A DNA stretch of 64,000 nt from Cryptomeria japonica (Eukaryota; Streptophyta; Pinopsida; Cupressales; Cupressaceae): the NCBI RefSeq assembly GCF_030272615.1, contig NC_081414.1:659570292-659634291 (forward strand), in the 5' to 3' direction. The notes under the pieces were generated by a model, which did not search any database, was not told the origin of the DNA, and saw only the letters and a program-made list of their open reading frames with translations. Shown here in pieces: positions 10,992 through 22,735 of the stretch. Each line of letters opens with the position of its first letter. Position 1 is the first letter of the stretch. Both the position numbers and the translations under genes were made by a program.

Positions 10992-12349
10992 TGTTGGTAT
11001 TTGCATGAAGATTGCATTAATGATATGTTATGTTGTCATTGATGTCAATTAAATCGGTAATGATATTATTGATATTGTTGTAATATTGTTATTGTAACCG
11101 GTAGGAAGAATTTGTGGAGTGAATCAGTAACCGGTGTAAACCTTATCCATTATTGTAATCGGTAAACCCTACTTGTTGTTTTTTATAAACCCTAACCGAT
11201 TAAGTTTGGTGAATTGGTTATATTGGTTTATGATATGACGATGAGCGGTAATGATTATGACACGTATGATTATTGTATGAAGACAATTCCAAGAGATTTT
11301 GGCGAGTTGTTGTAATGGTTTTTGTCTAGGGAATGAGAAAATGTATTGCATCTAATGCAAAGTGCATGCTGAGTCACTAAGTTCGATGAAGTGGTGATCA
11401 AGGAGCGATCAAGGTTTTCTTGATTGATGTGCAGAGATTGTTATGTAGTCCAATGGTCATACTTGAACCAATTTTTTTGTAATCTCTATGAGAATTAGGT
11501 TTTTGTTGTGTTACCGACCTGATTGATTTGTATTTAAGGTCGATTAAGTTATTTAGTTTAATGAGTTGGAAAAGAGATAGACATAGTTCAATAGATTGTG
11601 TGGTTGCCAAACCCGATGATGTATCTGCAATTTGAGTAAAGGCAGATAAGGAGCATGAAATGGATCTGATCAAGGAAGTGTAGTGGTATTCAGATAGATA
11701 ACAAACTCCTATTGTTTTCTAACAATTACAACAAAATTGAAATCCCCTAACCGGGTAAGCTCTAACAAGTTTGGTGCTATTCAAATCCTCTAACAAGATG
11801 GTCCATTAGATTGGATTTTCAAATCCTCTACCGTGGTTACTCCTCACAGGGTATTGCTTCTAACAAGGCATTTGTAGTCAATCCCTTAACCAAGTGATTC
11901 CTATTAGGATGAGTTCTTAACAAGACTTTTTGTAAAGCTTTATCAGGATAGGCTCCTAATAGGGCGAACTTTAGAAGAGTTCAAATAGTTATCTTGTGAG
12001 TCTCATCTCACTGTGGTTTTTACCTATTTTGGTTTCCATGTCAAAAAACTATTTGTGTCAAGTGGTGAATGTTTTTGTGGTTATGTTTTCATGGTTGATT
12101 TACTTAACTATTTTTGATAAGTCACGATAACTAGAAGTATTGAGATATGAAGAAGTTGTTTACTGTTAATTTGTTGTAACAATCAATCGGTTTATCCTAT
12201 GAGTTTTTATCTTGACAGAGTTATTCTTCTAAGTTTACTTTGAGAGATTGATTTTTGATATTGGTGAAGTTTGTATCAATTTTTCTATCTACTGATTCAC
12301 CCCCCCTCTCAGTAGTTGACTAGATACTTATTCTTTCATCATACCATCA
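10992..12349 (+). repeat. E5 5' LTR
   Basis: 1,358 bases, paired with 16854-18212 (1,359 bases). It holds the motif TTGTCATTGATGTCAA close to its start, which also occurs in the E7 LTR. A run of imperfect TCTAACAAG-like repeats lies at 11750-11960, and a CCCCCC tract lies near 12300. Confidence 0.9.
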
Positions 12350-12351
12350 AT

Positions 12352-12363
12352 TGTTATCAGAGC
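12352..12363 (+). promoter_or_regulatory. E5 primer binding site
   Basis: TGTTATCAGAGC follows the LTR end by two bases. It differs by one base from the standard initiator methionine tRNA complement TGGTATCAGAGC. Confidence 0.8.
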
Positions 12364-12419
12364 ATTTCAGGTCCTCTAAGGTCTAAGTCTAATAGCTTGA
12401 GGTAAAGATCTACAAAACA

Positions 12420-13423
12420 TGATGAAGAAGGAAGGTCTGAAGTTTAATAGAGAGAACTACAGGATATGGAGTGACAAAATTAAAATTTATATCAAGAGTT
12501 TGGGAAGTTAGTATTGGGAACATGGTGATACTAAGTATGTTGCACCTATTGGGATGTTGACTGATGATCAGAAGAAATAGCAACAAGAAAATCATCAAGC
12601 ATTGGAGGATATTATCAGTTCTTTGTCTGATGTAGAGTATGTAGATGTTCATGGTCTTGAAACTGCATATGAGGTATGGGAAAAACTTGAAGAGATTTAT
12701 AGCAGTGATGAACATGTTAAGATTGCTAAAGAAGAGAGTCTAAGAGGAAAATTTGATGACATGCAGATGGTTGAAGGTGAGAATATCCAGCATTATGGTC
12801 AAAGGATAAAAGAGATAGTTGGTGAAATTAAGAGTGCAGGAGGTAAAGTGGAAGATTTCACAGTGATCAGTAAGGTACTGAGAATCCTGCTATCGATCTA
12901 TGCTATCCGAGTAGCAGCTATTCCGGAGCTGAAGTCCATTGACAAAACTAAGGTAACTCTTGACTCCATCATTGGCAAGCTTATTGCTTTTGAATTAAAT
13001 GGTTATGATGGTAGTGTACATAAATCTGAGTCTGCATTTAGAGCTTCTATTTCTAACCCATCTATGAGGAAAAGTAGAGATGCCAGTCACAATTATGAAT
13101 CCAGATCCAGCAGAGAAGCTGATGATGAAGACAGTTTAGTTGAGCTTGAAGCATTGTTGGCCAAGCGGTTGCCTGGAGGTACAGGTAAATATAGAGGCAA
13201 ATTACCTTTGAAATGTTTTGCATGCAACAAGATTGGACACATTGTTGCTAACTTTCCTAATGGTGATAATGAGCACAAACGAGAGAAATTCAAGAAGTAT
13301 AAAGGTAAAGGCAAAATAGATTGTCTTATTGCTGTTGATGGTGGTATCACTGATGAGGAATATAATGGTGATGCTAATGAAGACATTGTGTTTGTAGCCA
13401 TTAAAGAAGAGATGTCAGACTAG
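12420..13423 (+). pseudogene. E5 gag
   Basis: The frame opens at the ATG at 12420 or 12423 with LKFNRENYRIW, the usual start of copia gag, and has stops near 12510 and 12579. It then runs open from 12602 to 13423. It contains the gag core (YEVWEKLEEIY, LRGKFDDMQM) and a zinc knuckle near 13217 reading CFACNKIGHI followed by NFP, where the last Cys of the CCHC finger has become Phe. An acidic tail precedes the protease. Its role would be the nucleocapsid shell of the element particle. Confidence 0.85.
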
Positions 13424-14750
13424 AAGGCATTAGTATCTAGGATGGATAACTCTGATGATTGGATCATTGATAGTGGTTGTTCACATCACATGACCGATGA
13501 TCGGAGCAAATTTATTTCTCTTAAGGAATTTGATGGAGGATTTGTAAGATTTGGTAATGACTCACCCTGCATAGTTAAAGGTAAGGGAACTATTTCTCTT
13601 AATGAAAAGAGTAGTGCAGATGATGTCTACTAGGTTGAAGGTTTAAAGCATAATCTTTTGAGTGTGGCACAACTCAATGACAAATTATACCCATTAGATT
13701 TTAAAAATGGTATGTGCAAAATCTATGACAATAAAGGTGAATTGATTTCAACTGGGAAGCAAACTAAAGGTAACTTGTTTCACCTTAATCCTAAAGTCAA
13801 CAACTATTTAATTGCAAAGATAGATGATAGTTGTCTTTGGCATAGGATATTTTTTCATATAAACTTTGATAACATTGTTAAAGTGAGTAAGTCCAAGACA
13901 ATGAGAGGTTTACCTCAGTTGGACAAACAGGTTAATGCTCTGTGCAAAGAATGTCAGTTGGGAAAGATGACATCCTCAACTTTCAAGAGCAAATCCTTTT
14001 CAGCGGAACATTTGTTAGATTTGGTTCATACAGATCTTTGTGGACCAATAAGAACAAAAAGTATTTAAGGTGACAGATATTTTATGATCTTCACTAATGA
14101 TTGCTCAAGGATGATGTGGCTCACATTCTTGAAGAATAAGACTTAAGCTTTTTGTAAGTTCAAGGCATTTAGGGCCTTAGCTGAGAAAGAGAGCGATAAG
14201 AAGATAAAGTGTCTGAGGACACATCAAGACGATGAATTTACTTCTGAGGAATTCACTAGGTATTGTAAAGAAAATGGTATCAAACGATAGCTCTCTACAC
14301 CAAGGACACCACAACAGAATGGTATCACAAAGAGAAACAACCGGTCAGTTGTTGAAGCTGCTAGGACGATGTTGATACAAGGAAGTGTTGCAAAAAATTT
14401 TTGGAGAGAAGCTATTAGCACAACTATCTACACTATGAATCGGATTCTGGTAAACAGAGGTAAGGACAAGACTCCTTATGAATATTGGTATGGTAGATCA
14501 CCCGATGTTAGTTATTTCAGAATATTTGGAAGCAAATGTTTTATTAAGAGAGGTGATTATATTAGTAAATTTGAGGCTAAAAGTGATGAAGGTATATTTC
14601 TTGGCTATTCCACCAAGAGTAAGGCCTACAAGTGTTTTAACAACCGGACACAAAGAATTATTGAGAGTGTTGATGTTCGAGTGGATGAAAATCGTGAAGT
14701 CTTAGAGGAAACTAGTTCAGAGAAAAAGGATGAAGATCCTTGCATTTTAT
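13424..14750 (+). pseudogene. E5 protease and integrase
   Basis: Same frame as gag. The protease active site reads IDSGCSHHMT at about 13467. The integrase zinc finger includes LWHRIFFHINF and CKECQLGK (13840-13970), with the usual GH changed to FH. The first core Asp is in VHTDLCGP near 14030. At 14222-14224 a His codon stands where the second catalytic Asp is expected (LRTHQDDEF), so the integrase is dead. The Glu region near 14320 (QQNGITKRNN) also reads Lys for Glu. Premature stops lie at about 13631, 14066, 14144 and 14288. The frame continues through the KRGD and GIFLGYS region of the C-terminus. Confidence 0.85.
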
Positions 14751-15985
14751 TTTTGGAACCAAAAACTATGAAATCTGAAACCGGCAAAGCAAATATTGAT
14801 GTACTAGTTCAACCGGAACAGATAAATTCAGAAGAATATGATAATAATGAAGAAGCTAAACCCAAAGATAATGATCATGTTATTCCAAGATATGTGAGAC
14901 TGAATCACAATCTTGAACAGATTATTGGGGATAAGGATTCTGGAGTACTAACTAGAAGAAGAATCAGAGATAATTCTTGCATGATCTCCACTATTGAACC
15001 AAGAATTGCTAAGGAAGCATTTGGTGATGATCATTGGGTTAAAGCTATGGAGGAGGAATTAGATCAAATTGAGAAGAACAACACATGGACTCTAGTACCA
15101 TGACCGATAAATAAAAATGTGATAGGTAGTAAGTGGGTTTTCATGAACAAGTTGAATGAAGATGGTGTTGTAGTTGGCAAAAAACTAGGTTGGTTTGCAA
15201 AGGATATGCACAAGAGGAAGGAGAAGACCATGGTGAGACTTTTGCACTAGTAGCAAGACTAGAAGGTGTCAGAACTTTACTTGCATTTGCAGCACACAAG
15301 AAATTCAAGGTATACTAGATGGATGTTAAATCAACGTTTTTGAATGGGGTACTAGAAGAGGAAGTATACATTGAGCAACCAAATGGTTATGCTTTGACTG
15401 ACATGGTATGTAGATTGCATAAAGCTTTATATGGATTAAAGCAGGCACCGAGAGCATGGTATGAAAGGCTTCATACACATCTAATGAAGATAGGCTTTCT
15501 GAGAACCAGTGATGATAGTAACATATATCTCAAATTTGAAGGAGATAAAATACTAGTCAACAAAGTATTTGTTGATGATATCATATTTGGAGGTAATGAT
15601 GACATGAGAAACAATTTTGTAGATGAAATGAAAAATGAGTTTGAAATGTCTTTAGTGGGAGAAATAAAAATTTCCATAGGCTTGCAAATACAACAAATGA
15701 AGAATGGTATTTTTGTCACACAGTCTAAGTATGTGAAAGAGGTCTTGAAGACATTTGGCATGAGTGACTATAAACCAGTTGGGACACCTATGGTTACAGG
15801 TTGTAAGGTGTCTAAGGAAGATGAGTCCAAATCTGTTGATGAGAAGGAATACAGGTCAATGATTGGAAAATTGCACTATGTTGTTCACAATAGACTGGAC
15901 ATAGCTCATGTAGTTGGCATAGTTGCTAGATTCCAAAAGAATCCTAAGGAAACACATCTGATAGAAACCAAAAGAATTTTTAGAT
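14751..15985 (+). pseudogene. E5 reverse transcriptase
   Basis: After a spacer (14751-15000), the domain starts with WVKAMEEELDQIEKN and NTWTLVP, then a stop at 15101-15103. A single-base frame change lies near 15185-15195, after which the conserved core continues in another frame. MDVKSTFLNG is at 15319, LHKALYGLKQAPRAWY follows, and the catalytic motif FVDD is at 15568-15579 (usually YVDD). GTPM and YRSMIGKLHY motifs follow. Length and order are normal for copia. Confidence 0.87.
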
Positions 15986-16521
15986 ACTTGAAAGGTATTG
16001 TTGATTATGGGTTATGGTATCCATATGGAGGAAATTTTGACTTGAAGGTGTACACAAATGCAAATTGGGCAGGAAATGTTGATGACCGGAAAAGCACAAC
16101 CGGTGGAGTATTTTTTCTTGGAGGAAGACTTGTTTCATGGAGTAGTAAGAAGCATAGTTGTACTTCACATTCTATTATTGAAGCTGAGTATGTTGCGGCT
16201 TACATGAATTGTACACAGGCTATATGGATGAGGCACATTTTGGAAGGTTTTATGATGAATATTTCAGAACGTATAAAGAGTTTATGCAATAATACAAGTG
16301 CCATAAATATTTCCAAAAACTTTGTTTTGCACGTACAAACCAAGCATATTGAATTGAAGTATCATTTCTTGAGGGAAAAAGTACAGTGTAAAGATGTGAT
16401 CTTAGAGCATGTTTCTACCAAGGAACAACTTGTAGATATTTTTACTAAACCTCTGCCTAAGACTAATTTTGAGTATCTTAGAAGTCAGTTAGGGGTTGTC
16501 CCTCTTCATGAAGTCAATTAA
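15986..16521 (+). pseudogene. E5 RNase H
   Basis: Continuous with RT. It contains GLWYPYGGNFDLKVYTNANW. Asn codons at 16057 and 16063 replace the Asp residues of the usual YTDADW motif, removing a catalytic Asp. KSTTGGVFFLGG, then EAEYVAA, TKHIELKYHFLREK and IFTKPLPK follow, and the end is a stop at 16519-16521. The matching segment of E7 keeps the first Asp. Confidence 0.87.
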
Positions 16522-16841
16522 GTATGATGTAGATTACATCAGTCCCGGAGCTACTTGCAAAATTTTATAGAAGGATTGGTGTAGAAGTGGATTTATTCTA
16601 TAGGGGGAGCATCAAGTTGCAGAATGTTGATTATGCACAGTGAAATTTGACATTACATGTTTTACTTTCGATTTGGAATTGTTGTCAAAGGGGGAGAAGA
16701 ATTATGTGATTATGGGAAGGAGAACTAGTGAAAAGCTAAAGACATGGAGAGCATGGTGAATAATTGGTAATGTAAACCAGGATTCCTATTCACAATCATG
16801 TAACAATTAATGATATTGATATTTGTATTGCCATCAATGCC

Positions 16842-16853
16842 AAAAGGGGAGAT
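16842..16853 (+). promoter_or_regulatory. E5 polypurine tract
   Basis: AAAAGGGGAGAT lies directly before the 3' LTR at 16854. It is the expected primer for plus-strand DNA synthesis. The 16 bases before it (16828-16843) are nearly complementary to a motif inside the LTR at 16895-16910. Confidence 0.85.
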
Positions 16854-18212
16854 TGTTGGCATTTGCATGAAGATTGCATTAATGATATGCTATGTTGTCA
16901 TTGATGTCAATTAAACCAGTATGATATTGTTGATATTATTTTAATATTGTTACTGTAACCGATAGGAAGAATTTGTGGAGTGAAGCGGTAACTGGTGTAA
17001 ACCTTATCTATTGTTGTAACTGGTAAACCCTACCTATTGTTTTTGATAAACCCTAACCGATTAAGTTTGGTGAATTATTTATATTGGTTTATCATATGAT
17101 GATGAGAGGTAATGATTATGACACATATGATTATTATATGAAGACAATTCCAAGAGATTTTGGCGAGTTGTTGTAACGATTTTTGTCTAGGGAATGAGAA
17201 AATGTATTGCATCTAATGTAAAGCACATGATGAGTTTCTAAGTTCGATGAAGCAGTGATCAAGGAGCGATCAAGGTTTTCTTGATTGATGTGCAAAGATT
17301 TCTATGTAATCTAATGGTAATACTTGAACCGATTTGTTTGTAATCTCTATGAGAATTAGGTTTTTATTGTGTTACCGATCTAATTGATTTGTTTATAAGA
17401 TCGATGAAGTTGTTTAGTTTAATGATTTGGCAAAGAGTGAGCATAGATCAATTGAGTGTGTGGTTGCCAAACTAGATGATGTATCTACAGTTTGAGTAAA
17501 GACAGATAAGGAGCATGAAATGGATCTGATCAAGCAAGTGTAGTGCTATTCAGACAGATCAACAAACTCGTATTGTTTTCTAACAATTACAGTAGAATTA
17601 AAATCCCCTAATCGAGTACACTCTAACAAGCTTGGTGCTATTCAAATCATCTAACAAGGTGGTCCATTAGATTGGATTTTCAAATCCTCTACTGAGGTTA
17701 CTCCTCACAGGGTATTGCTTCTAACAAGGCATTTGTAGTCAATCCCTTAACCGAGTGATTCCTAACAGGATGAGTTCTTAACATGACTTTTTGTAAAGCT
17801 TTAACAGGCTAGGCTCCTAATAGGACGAACTTCAGAGGAGTTCAAATATTTATCTTGTGAGTCTCATCTCACTGTGGTTTTTACCTATTTTGGTTTGCAC
17901 GTCAAAAAATTATTTGTGTCAAGTGGTGAAAGTTTTTGTGGTTATATTTTCATGGTTGATTTACTTAACTATTTTTGATAAGTCATGATAACCGAAAGTA
18001 TTGAGATATGAAGAAGTTGTTTACTGTTAAATTGTTGTAACAGTCAATCGGTTTATCCTATGAGTTTTTTTATCTTGACAGAGTTATTATTCTAAGTTTA
18101 CTTTGAGAGATTGATTTTTGAGATTGGTGAAGTTTGTATCAGTTTTTCTATCTACTGATTCACCCCCCCTCTCAGTAGTTGATCGAATACTTATTCTTTC
18201 ATCATACCATTA
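16854..18212 (+). repeat. E5 3' LTR
   Basis: Partner of 10992-12349. It begins TGTTGGCATTTGCATG and ends at 18212, just before the TGCAG target duplication and the resumed E4 gag. Confidence 0.9.
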
Positions 18213-19335
18213 TGCAGACCCTGCTGTGATGGAGATGTTGCAAGGAATAGTAGACCGGTTAGAAGCTTTGGAGACAACCCAGAGAAGAGGCCGACATATT
18301 GAAGATGTAAGTGAAGATGAAGAAGAAGAAGGCCCGACATAACAAGTAAACCTTCTGGTAGTTGATCTGGACGAAGAAAGGTTTTTAAGGGTTTTAAGTA
18401 GGGTGAACACTAAACATCATTTTACCCCACCAGAATATGATGGGAAGTTAGATTCAGATGAATTGATGGATTGGATCTCGGAGATGGAGAAGTATTTTGA
18501 TTTTGAAAACACTACAGAAGAGAGGAAGGTGAAATATGCATGTACGTGGTTGAAAGGTCATGCATCTCTTTGGTGGGAGAATTTGCAAGTTGATAGCCAA
18601 AGAAGAGGTAAAGAAAATATTAAGACATGGGATCGGATGATTTCTAAGTTGAAATCAAAGTTTTTCCCAATGAATGATCAAGTGGATTTGTTCCGGAAGT
18701 TGTAGAACCTGAGATAGAAGGAATCTAGTGTGAAGGAGTACACCGAAGGATTTTACAAGTTGAACATCAGATCCAGACATATTGATGATGAAGTTGAACA
18801 AATTGCAAGATATTTGAATGGATTGGGGATGTCTATACAAGATGAACTCAGTATGATCAAATTGGAGAGTGTTGAAGAGGCTTACCAGTATGCACTAAAG
18901 GCTGAAGAGAAATTGAATAAAAGACATGAGAAGAGATAGAGAGGTAGAGGGGGAAGGTTTACTGGAGGAATATTTCAAGGAGGAAGAGGATATATCAGAG
19001 GAAGAGGAACTAGTATAGATCAAAACAAGGACAAGGAAGTGAGCAAAGAAGGTAATTCATACTGGAAGGATGATAGAAATTTATATCAGAGGAGAGAACC
19101 AGATGGTTACCAGAATGAGAACTTTGGAAGACAAGATAAGAGGACATTTAGAGGAGCTTGCTTTAAGTGTGGAGGAGAAGGACACCATGCAATTGAGTGT
19201 AAGAAGATAGAGGCTATTAGAAGAGCAGTAGTGGTGGAAGAAAACCCAACTGGATTAGACAATAAACTAGAAGAGGCAAAACCGTTGATGATGAGGAGAG
19301 ATTTGTGTCATGCCGGAGGAGATGAGGAACCGTTG
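18213..19335 (+). pseudogene. E4 gag
   Basis: The frame crosses the E5 insertion: NADPAV at the junction continues as MEMLQGIVDRLEALE, an acidic run (SEDEEEEG), then a retrotransposon gag core (FTPPEYDGKLD, WISEMEKYFDF, WLKGHASLWWENL). An Arg-Gly-rich stretch (18940-19010) precedes the zinc knuckle CFKCGGEGHHAIEC at 19159-19200, which has all four ligands. In-frame stops lie at 18340, 18703, 18715 and 18937, all TAG or TAA. There is no frameshift. Confidence 0.88.
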
Positions 19336-19950
19336 TAGAGGAAGAATTTGTTCAAGACTAGATGTAAGGTATCCGATAAGTGTTGTAAAGTTGTTATTGA
19401 TAGTGGTAGTTCAGATAATCTTGTTTTAGAAGAGATGGTGAATAATTTGAAATTGGAGAGATTGAAACACCCTAAGACTTATCAGATAGCATGGATTCAG
19501 GATGAACACAAGTTGTTAGTAAGTGAACAATGTTTGGTAAAATTTTAAATTGGGAATTATCATGATGAAGTTTTGTGTGATATTATGCCTATGGATATTT
19601 GTCATCTTTTGTTGGGAAGACCTTGGTAGTTTGATAGACAGGAAATACATGATGGGAGGAATAATACATACACCATTGTGGCCAATGGGATGAAGCAAAC
19701 CTTGTTACCTTTGGAGGAACCTTTGAAGAATGAAGTTTGTATAAATGCCAAAATCTGTTTAGTAGATGGATGGAAATTTATGGATGGACTGAGACATGAG
19801 AATGTGTGTTTTTCCTTAATTCCTAAGAAGACTAAGAGACTGGAACTGGAAGAAGAGAACCCGAAAGAGATAAGAGATTTGTTGATAGAATATGAGGACA
19901 TCATTTCAGATAATATACCTGATAGATTACCACCTGTTAGAAGTATTAGT
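19336..19950 (+). pseudogene. E4 protease
   Basis: Same frame as gag. The aspartic protease active site reads VIDSGSSDNLV, with the Asp codon at 19399. LLLGRPW near 19610 is the usual end of the chromovirus protease. Stops lie at 19336 (TAG), 19546 (TAA) and 19627 (TAG). The segment to 19950 is the linker to RT, with an acidic stretch and DIISDNIPDRLPPVR. Confidence 0.85.
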
Positions 19951-20720
19951 CATTGCATGGACTTGGTTCTCAAAGCCAGTTTGCCTAACAAAGTTGCACA
20001 CCGGTTGACACCGATAGATAATGAAGAACTGAATAGACAAGTGTAGGAGTTGTTGAAGAAAGGTTTGATTAGGGAGAGTTCAAGACCTTGTGCAGTTACA
20101 ACAGTATTAGCACCTAAGAAGAATGAAGAATGGGGGATGCGTACCGATTCAAGAGCAATAAACAAGATAACAGTGAAATACCAGTTTCCTTTGCCTAGGA
20201 TGGATGACATAAGGAATTGTTTGAGTGGAGCAAAATACTTTACAAAGATAGATTTGAAGAGTGGATATCATTAGATCAGGATCAAAGAAGGTGATGAGTG
20301 GAAGAAAACATTTAAGACAAATGAAGGACTATATGAATGGTTGGTGATGCCTTTTGCGTTGACTAATGCATCAAGTACTTTCATGAGGCTGATGAATGAG
20401 GTATTGAAGAAATTCTTGGGTAGGTTTGTTATTGTGTATTTGGATGACATTCTGATTTTCAGTAAAACAAGAGAAGAGCATTTGTTGCAGTTAAGACAAG
20501 TTTTGCAGAGGTAGAGAGAAGAAAAGTTGTTGATCAATATGAAGAAATGTACTTTCATGAAGGATGAGTTGGTATATTTAGGATTTATGATATTTGAAGA
20601 TGGTTTGAAGATGGACCCTGAGAAAGTGAAAGTCATTGTTGAGTGGCCTACACCAAAAAGAATTGGGGAGGTAAGATCATTTCATGGGTTGGTTAGTTTT
20701 TACCGGAAGTTTATCAAAAA
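19951..20720 (+). pseudogene. E4 reverse transcriptase
   Basis: Begins with the HCMDLVLKA and PNKVAHRL region. It contains [30 protein letters not shown], then [11 protein letters not shown]. The catalytic YLDD is at 20437-20448 ([10 protein letters not shown]). KKCTFMKDEL and LGFMI follow, and WPTPKRIGEVRSFHGL near 20645 marks the connection to RNase H. Premature stops lie at 20044, 20272 and 20512. The RT motifs are otherwise complete. Confidence 0.9.
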
Positions 20721-21250
20721 TTTCAGTTCAGTTTGTAACCCTATGACTAAGACCATGAGAGGAGATTGGAAGGAATTCAAGTGGACCACCAAAGAAAACA
20801 AAAGTTTTGAATTGTTGAAGCAGAAAGTGATTGAGAAGCTTGTGTTAGCTTTACCGAATTTCAATAAGGTATTTCAAGTGGATTGTGATGCAAGTGGAAC
20901 ATAAATAGGAGCAGTTTTGAGTCAAGAAGGGAGAGCAATAGCCTATTTCAGTAAGAAATTGAATGATGCCCGAAAGAGATATTTAGTGTATGATCAAGAA
21001 TTTTATGCCATAACTCAAGCCTTGAAGAAATGGAGATACTACTTGTTGCCTAAGGAGTTTGTGTTGTATATAGATCATCAGGATTTGCAGCATTTGAACA
21101 GTCAGAGTAAGTTGAATCAGAGACATATGAGATGGGTAGAATTTTTGCAGAGTTACACCTTTGTGCTGAAGCATAGAAGTGGAAAATATAACAAAGTTGT
21201 TGATGCATTGAGTAGGAGAAGGAATTTGCTGACATAAATGAGAGTGACAG
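20721..21250 (+). pseudogene. E4 gypsy RNase H
   Basis: Continuous frame. FQVDCDASG at about 20872 holds the first catalytic Asp, AYFSKKLNDARKRY follows, YDQEFYAI holds the Glu, and YIDHQDLQHL holds a third Asp (usually TDHQ, so Ile replaces Thr). The end reads GKYNKVVDALSRR with the last Asp. Stops lie at 20902 (TAA) and 21235 (TAA). Confidence 0.87.
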
Positions 21251-22300
21251 TGTTAGGTTTTGAAGATTTGGAGACCTTGTATGATGAAGACCCAGATTTT
21301 GTAGAACCTTGGAAAGCATATAGAGCTCTGGTTATGGTTGATAGGATCAAATGGCTAGATTATTTCATTTAGGATGGGATGTTATTCAAGGGAGTTCAAT
21401 TGTGCATACCTAAGAGTTCCATGAGAGAGAACCTAATAAAAGAGAAACATAGTGGAGTTTTAGCTGGACATTTTGGCATTGACAAAACAATTGCATTGGT
21501 GAGTGAGTAGTACTTTTGGGCCCAGATTCATAAGGATGTTAAGAGATATGTGCAGAGTTGTAGAGTTTGTCAAGTTGCAAAAGGTAGTAGTCAAAATGTG
21601 GGATTGTATAAACCTTTGACAGTACCGATAAGACCTTGGGAGGATATAAGCATGGATTTTGTACTTGGATTACCTAAGACACTGAGAGGGAATGATTCTA
21701 TATTTGTGGTAGTGTATAGATTTTCTAAGATGACTCATTTCATACCTTGCAAGAAGACATCAAACACAATACATTTAGCAAATCTATTTTTTAAGGAAGT
21801 GATGAGATTGCATGGATTACCTAAGAGCATAGTTTTAGACAGAGACACTAAGTTTGTTGGCTATTTTTGGAGAACACTTTGGAAGAAGATGAAGACAGAT
21901 TTGAAGTTCAGTTCTACTTTTCATCCACATATTGATGGACAAACATAAGTTGTTAATGGGAGTTTGGGAAACTTGTTGAGATGTTTAGTGGGAGATAAAA
22001 CTAGAAGTTGGGATTTGATACTTGTACAAGCAGAGTTTGCCTACAACAACTCAGTGAATAGAAGTACTGGAAAAACACCTTTTGAGATTGTTACTAGAGT
22101 GCATCCTAGAGGAATATCAGAATTGAGAGACATTAACAGTGAAGATCAGAAGAGTTTAGAAGCAGAAGATTTTGCAGATCACATGACAACATTGCATATT
22201 CAGGTTAAACAACATTTGGAAGACATGAACAACAAATATAAGGAGAAGGAAGATGAGAAGAGGAGACATAAGGAATTTGAAGTTGGCGATTAAGTGATGG
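21251..22300 (+). pseudogene. E4 integrase
   Basis: A His-His-Cys-Cys zinc finger spans 21448-21570 (HSGVLAGHFG to SCRVCQ). The core has Asp in SMDFVLGLP near 21652 and Asp in [10 protein letters not shown] near 21832. At 21946-21948 a TAA stop sits where the third catalytic residue, Glu of the GQTE motif, is expected. Other stops lie at 21370, 21508 and 22291, all TAG or TAA. The C-terminal part runs into a GDQVMVYL-like region. Confidence 0.88.
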
Positions 22301-22704
22301 TATATTTGAGAAAATAGAGATTCTCAGTTGGAACTTATAATAAGTTGCAGATGACGAAGTTTGTACCCTGTAAGATTTTGAGGAAGTTCAGTTCTAGAAA
22401 TGCTTATGAAGTGGAGCTACCAGTTAGTTTAAGTATTTCACCTATATTCAACATTGCAGATCCTCATGAGTACCATGAACCATAATTCAGTGAGAACAAT
22501 GTTGTAGACCTTGAGAAACAATTTCCCTAGAAGGAACCAGATCAGATTGAAGAGATTTTGGATAGTAGGATTGGGCGTTGTACCTAGAATAGTCAGTACA
22601 AAGAATATCTTGTGAAGTGGAAAAGAAGACTAGTTGAAGATTCATCTTGGATTTTTTAGACAGAGGTAGACCACCTTGGTTTCCCTCTGACCTCAGCAAA
22701 GTGA
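22301..22704 (+). pseudogene. E4 integrase C-terminus with chromodomain
   Basis: After the integrase tail (KFVPCKILRKFSS, NAYEVELP) comes a chromodomain: EEILDSRIGRC, a stop codon, then YKEYLVKWKR and EDSSWIF at 22550-22656. Chromodomains on gypsy integrases are thought to steer insertion toward marked chromatin. Stops lie at 22315, 22483, 22528, 22585 and 22657 (TAG or TAA). The natural end is TGA at 22702-22704. Confidence 0.82.
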
Positions 22705-22735
22705 GAGGCTCAATTTTTCATTAGCCCCAGATGTA

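Larger units (their letters stand above)
10992..18212 (+). mobile_element. E5: Ty1/copia element inside E4 gag, duplication TGCAG
   Basis: LTRs at 10992-12349 and 16854-18212 start TGTTGG and end ATACCATCA (left) or CCATTA (right, last bases mutated). The 5-base duplication TGCAG occurs at 10987-10991 and 18213-18217. It has a primer site and a polypurine tract. Domain order gag, PR, integrase, RT, RNase H is the copia order. In the first 250 bases the LTRs differ at about 8 percent, so it is a fairly old insertion, yet younger than E4. Premature stops and one frameshift make it inactive. Confidence 0.92.

Noticed and set aside
18213-22704. Variant genetic code reading TAG and TAA as Gln
   Set aside because: The setting is plant nuclear transposons, normal CAG and CAA codons are frequent in the same frame, and one stop stands at a Glu position. 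Mutation is the better explanation.
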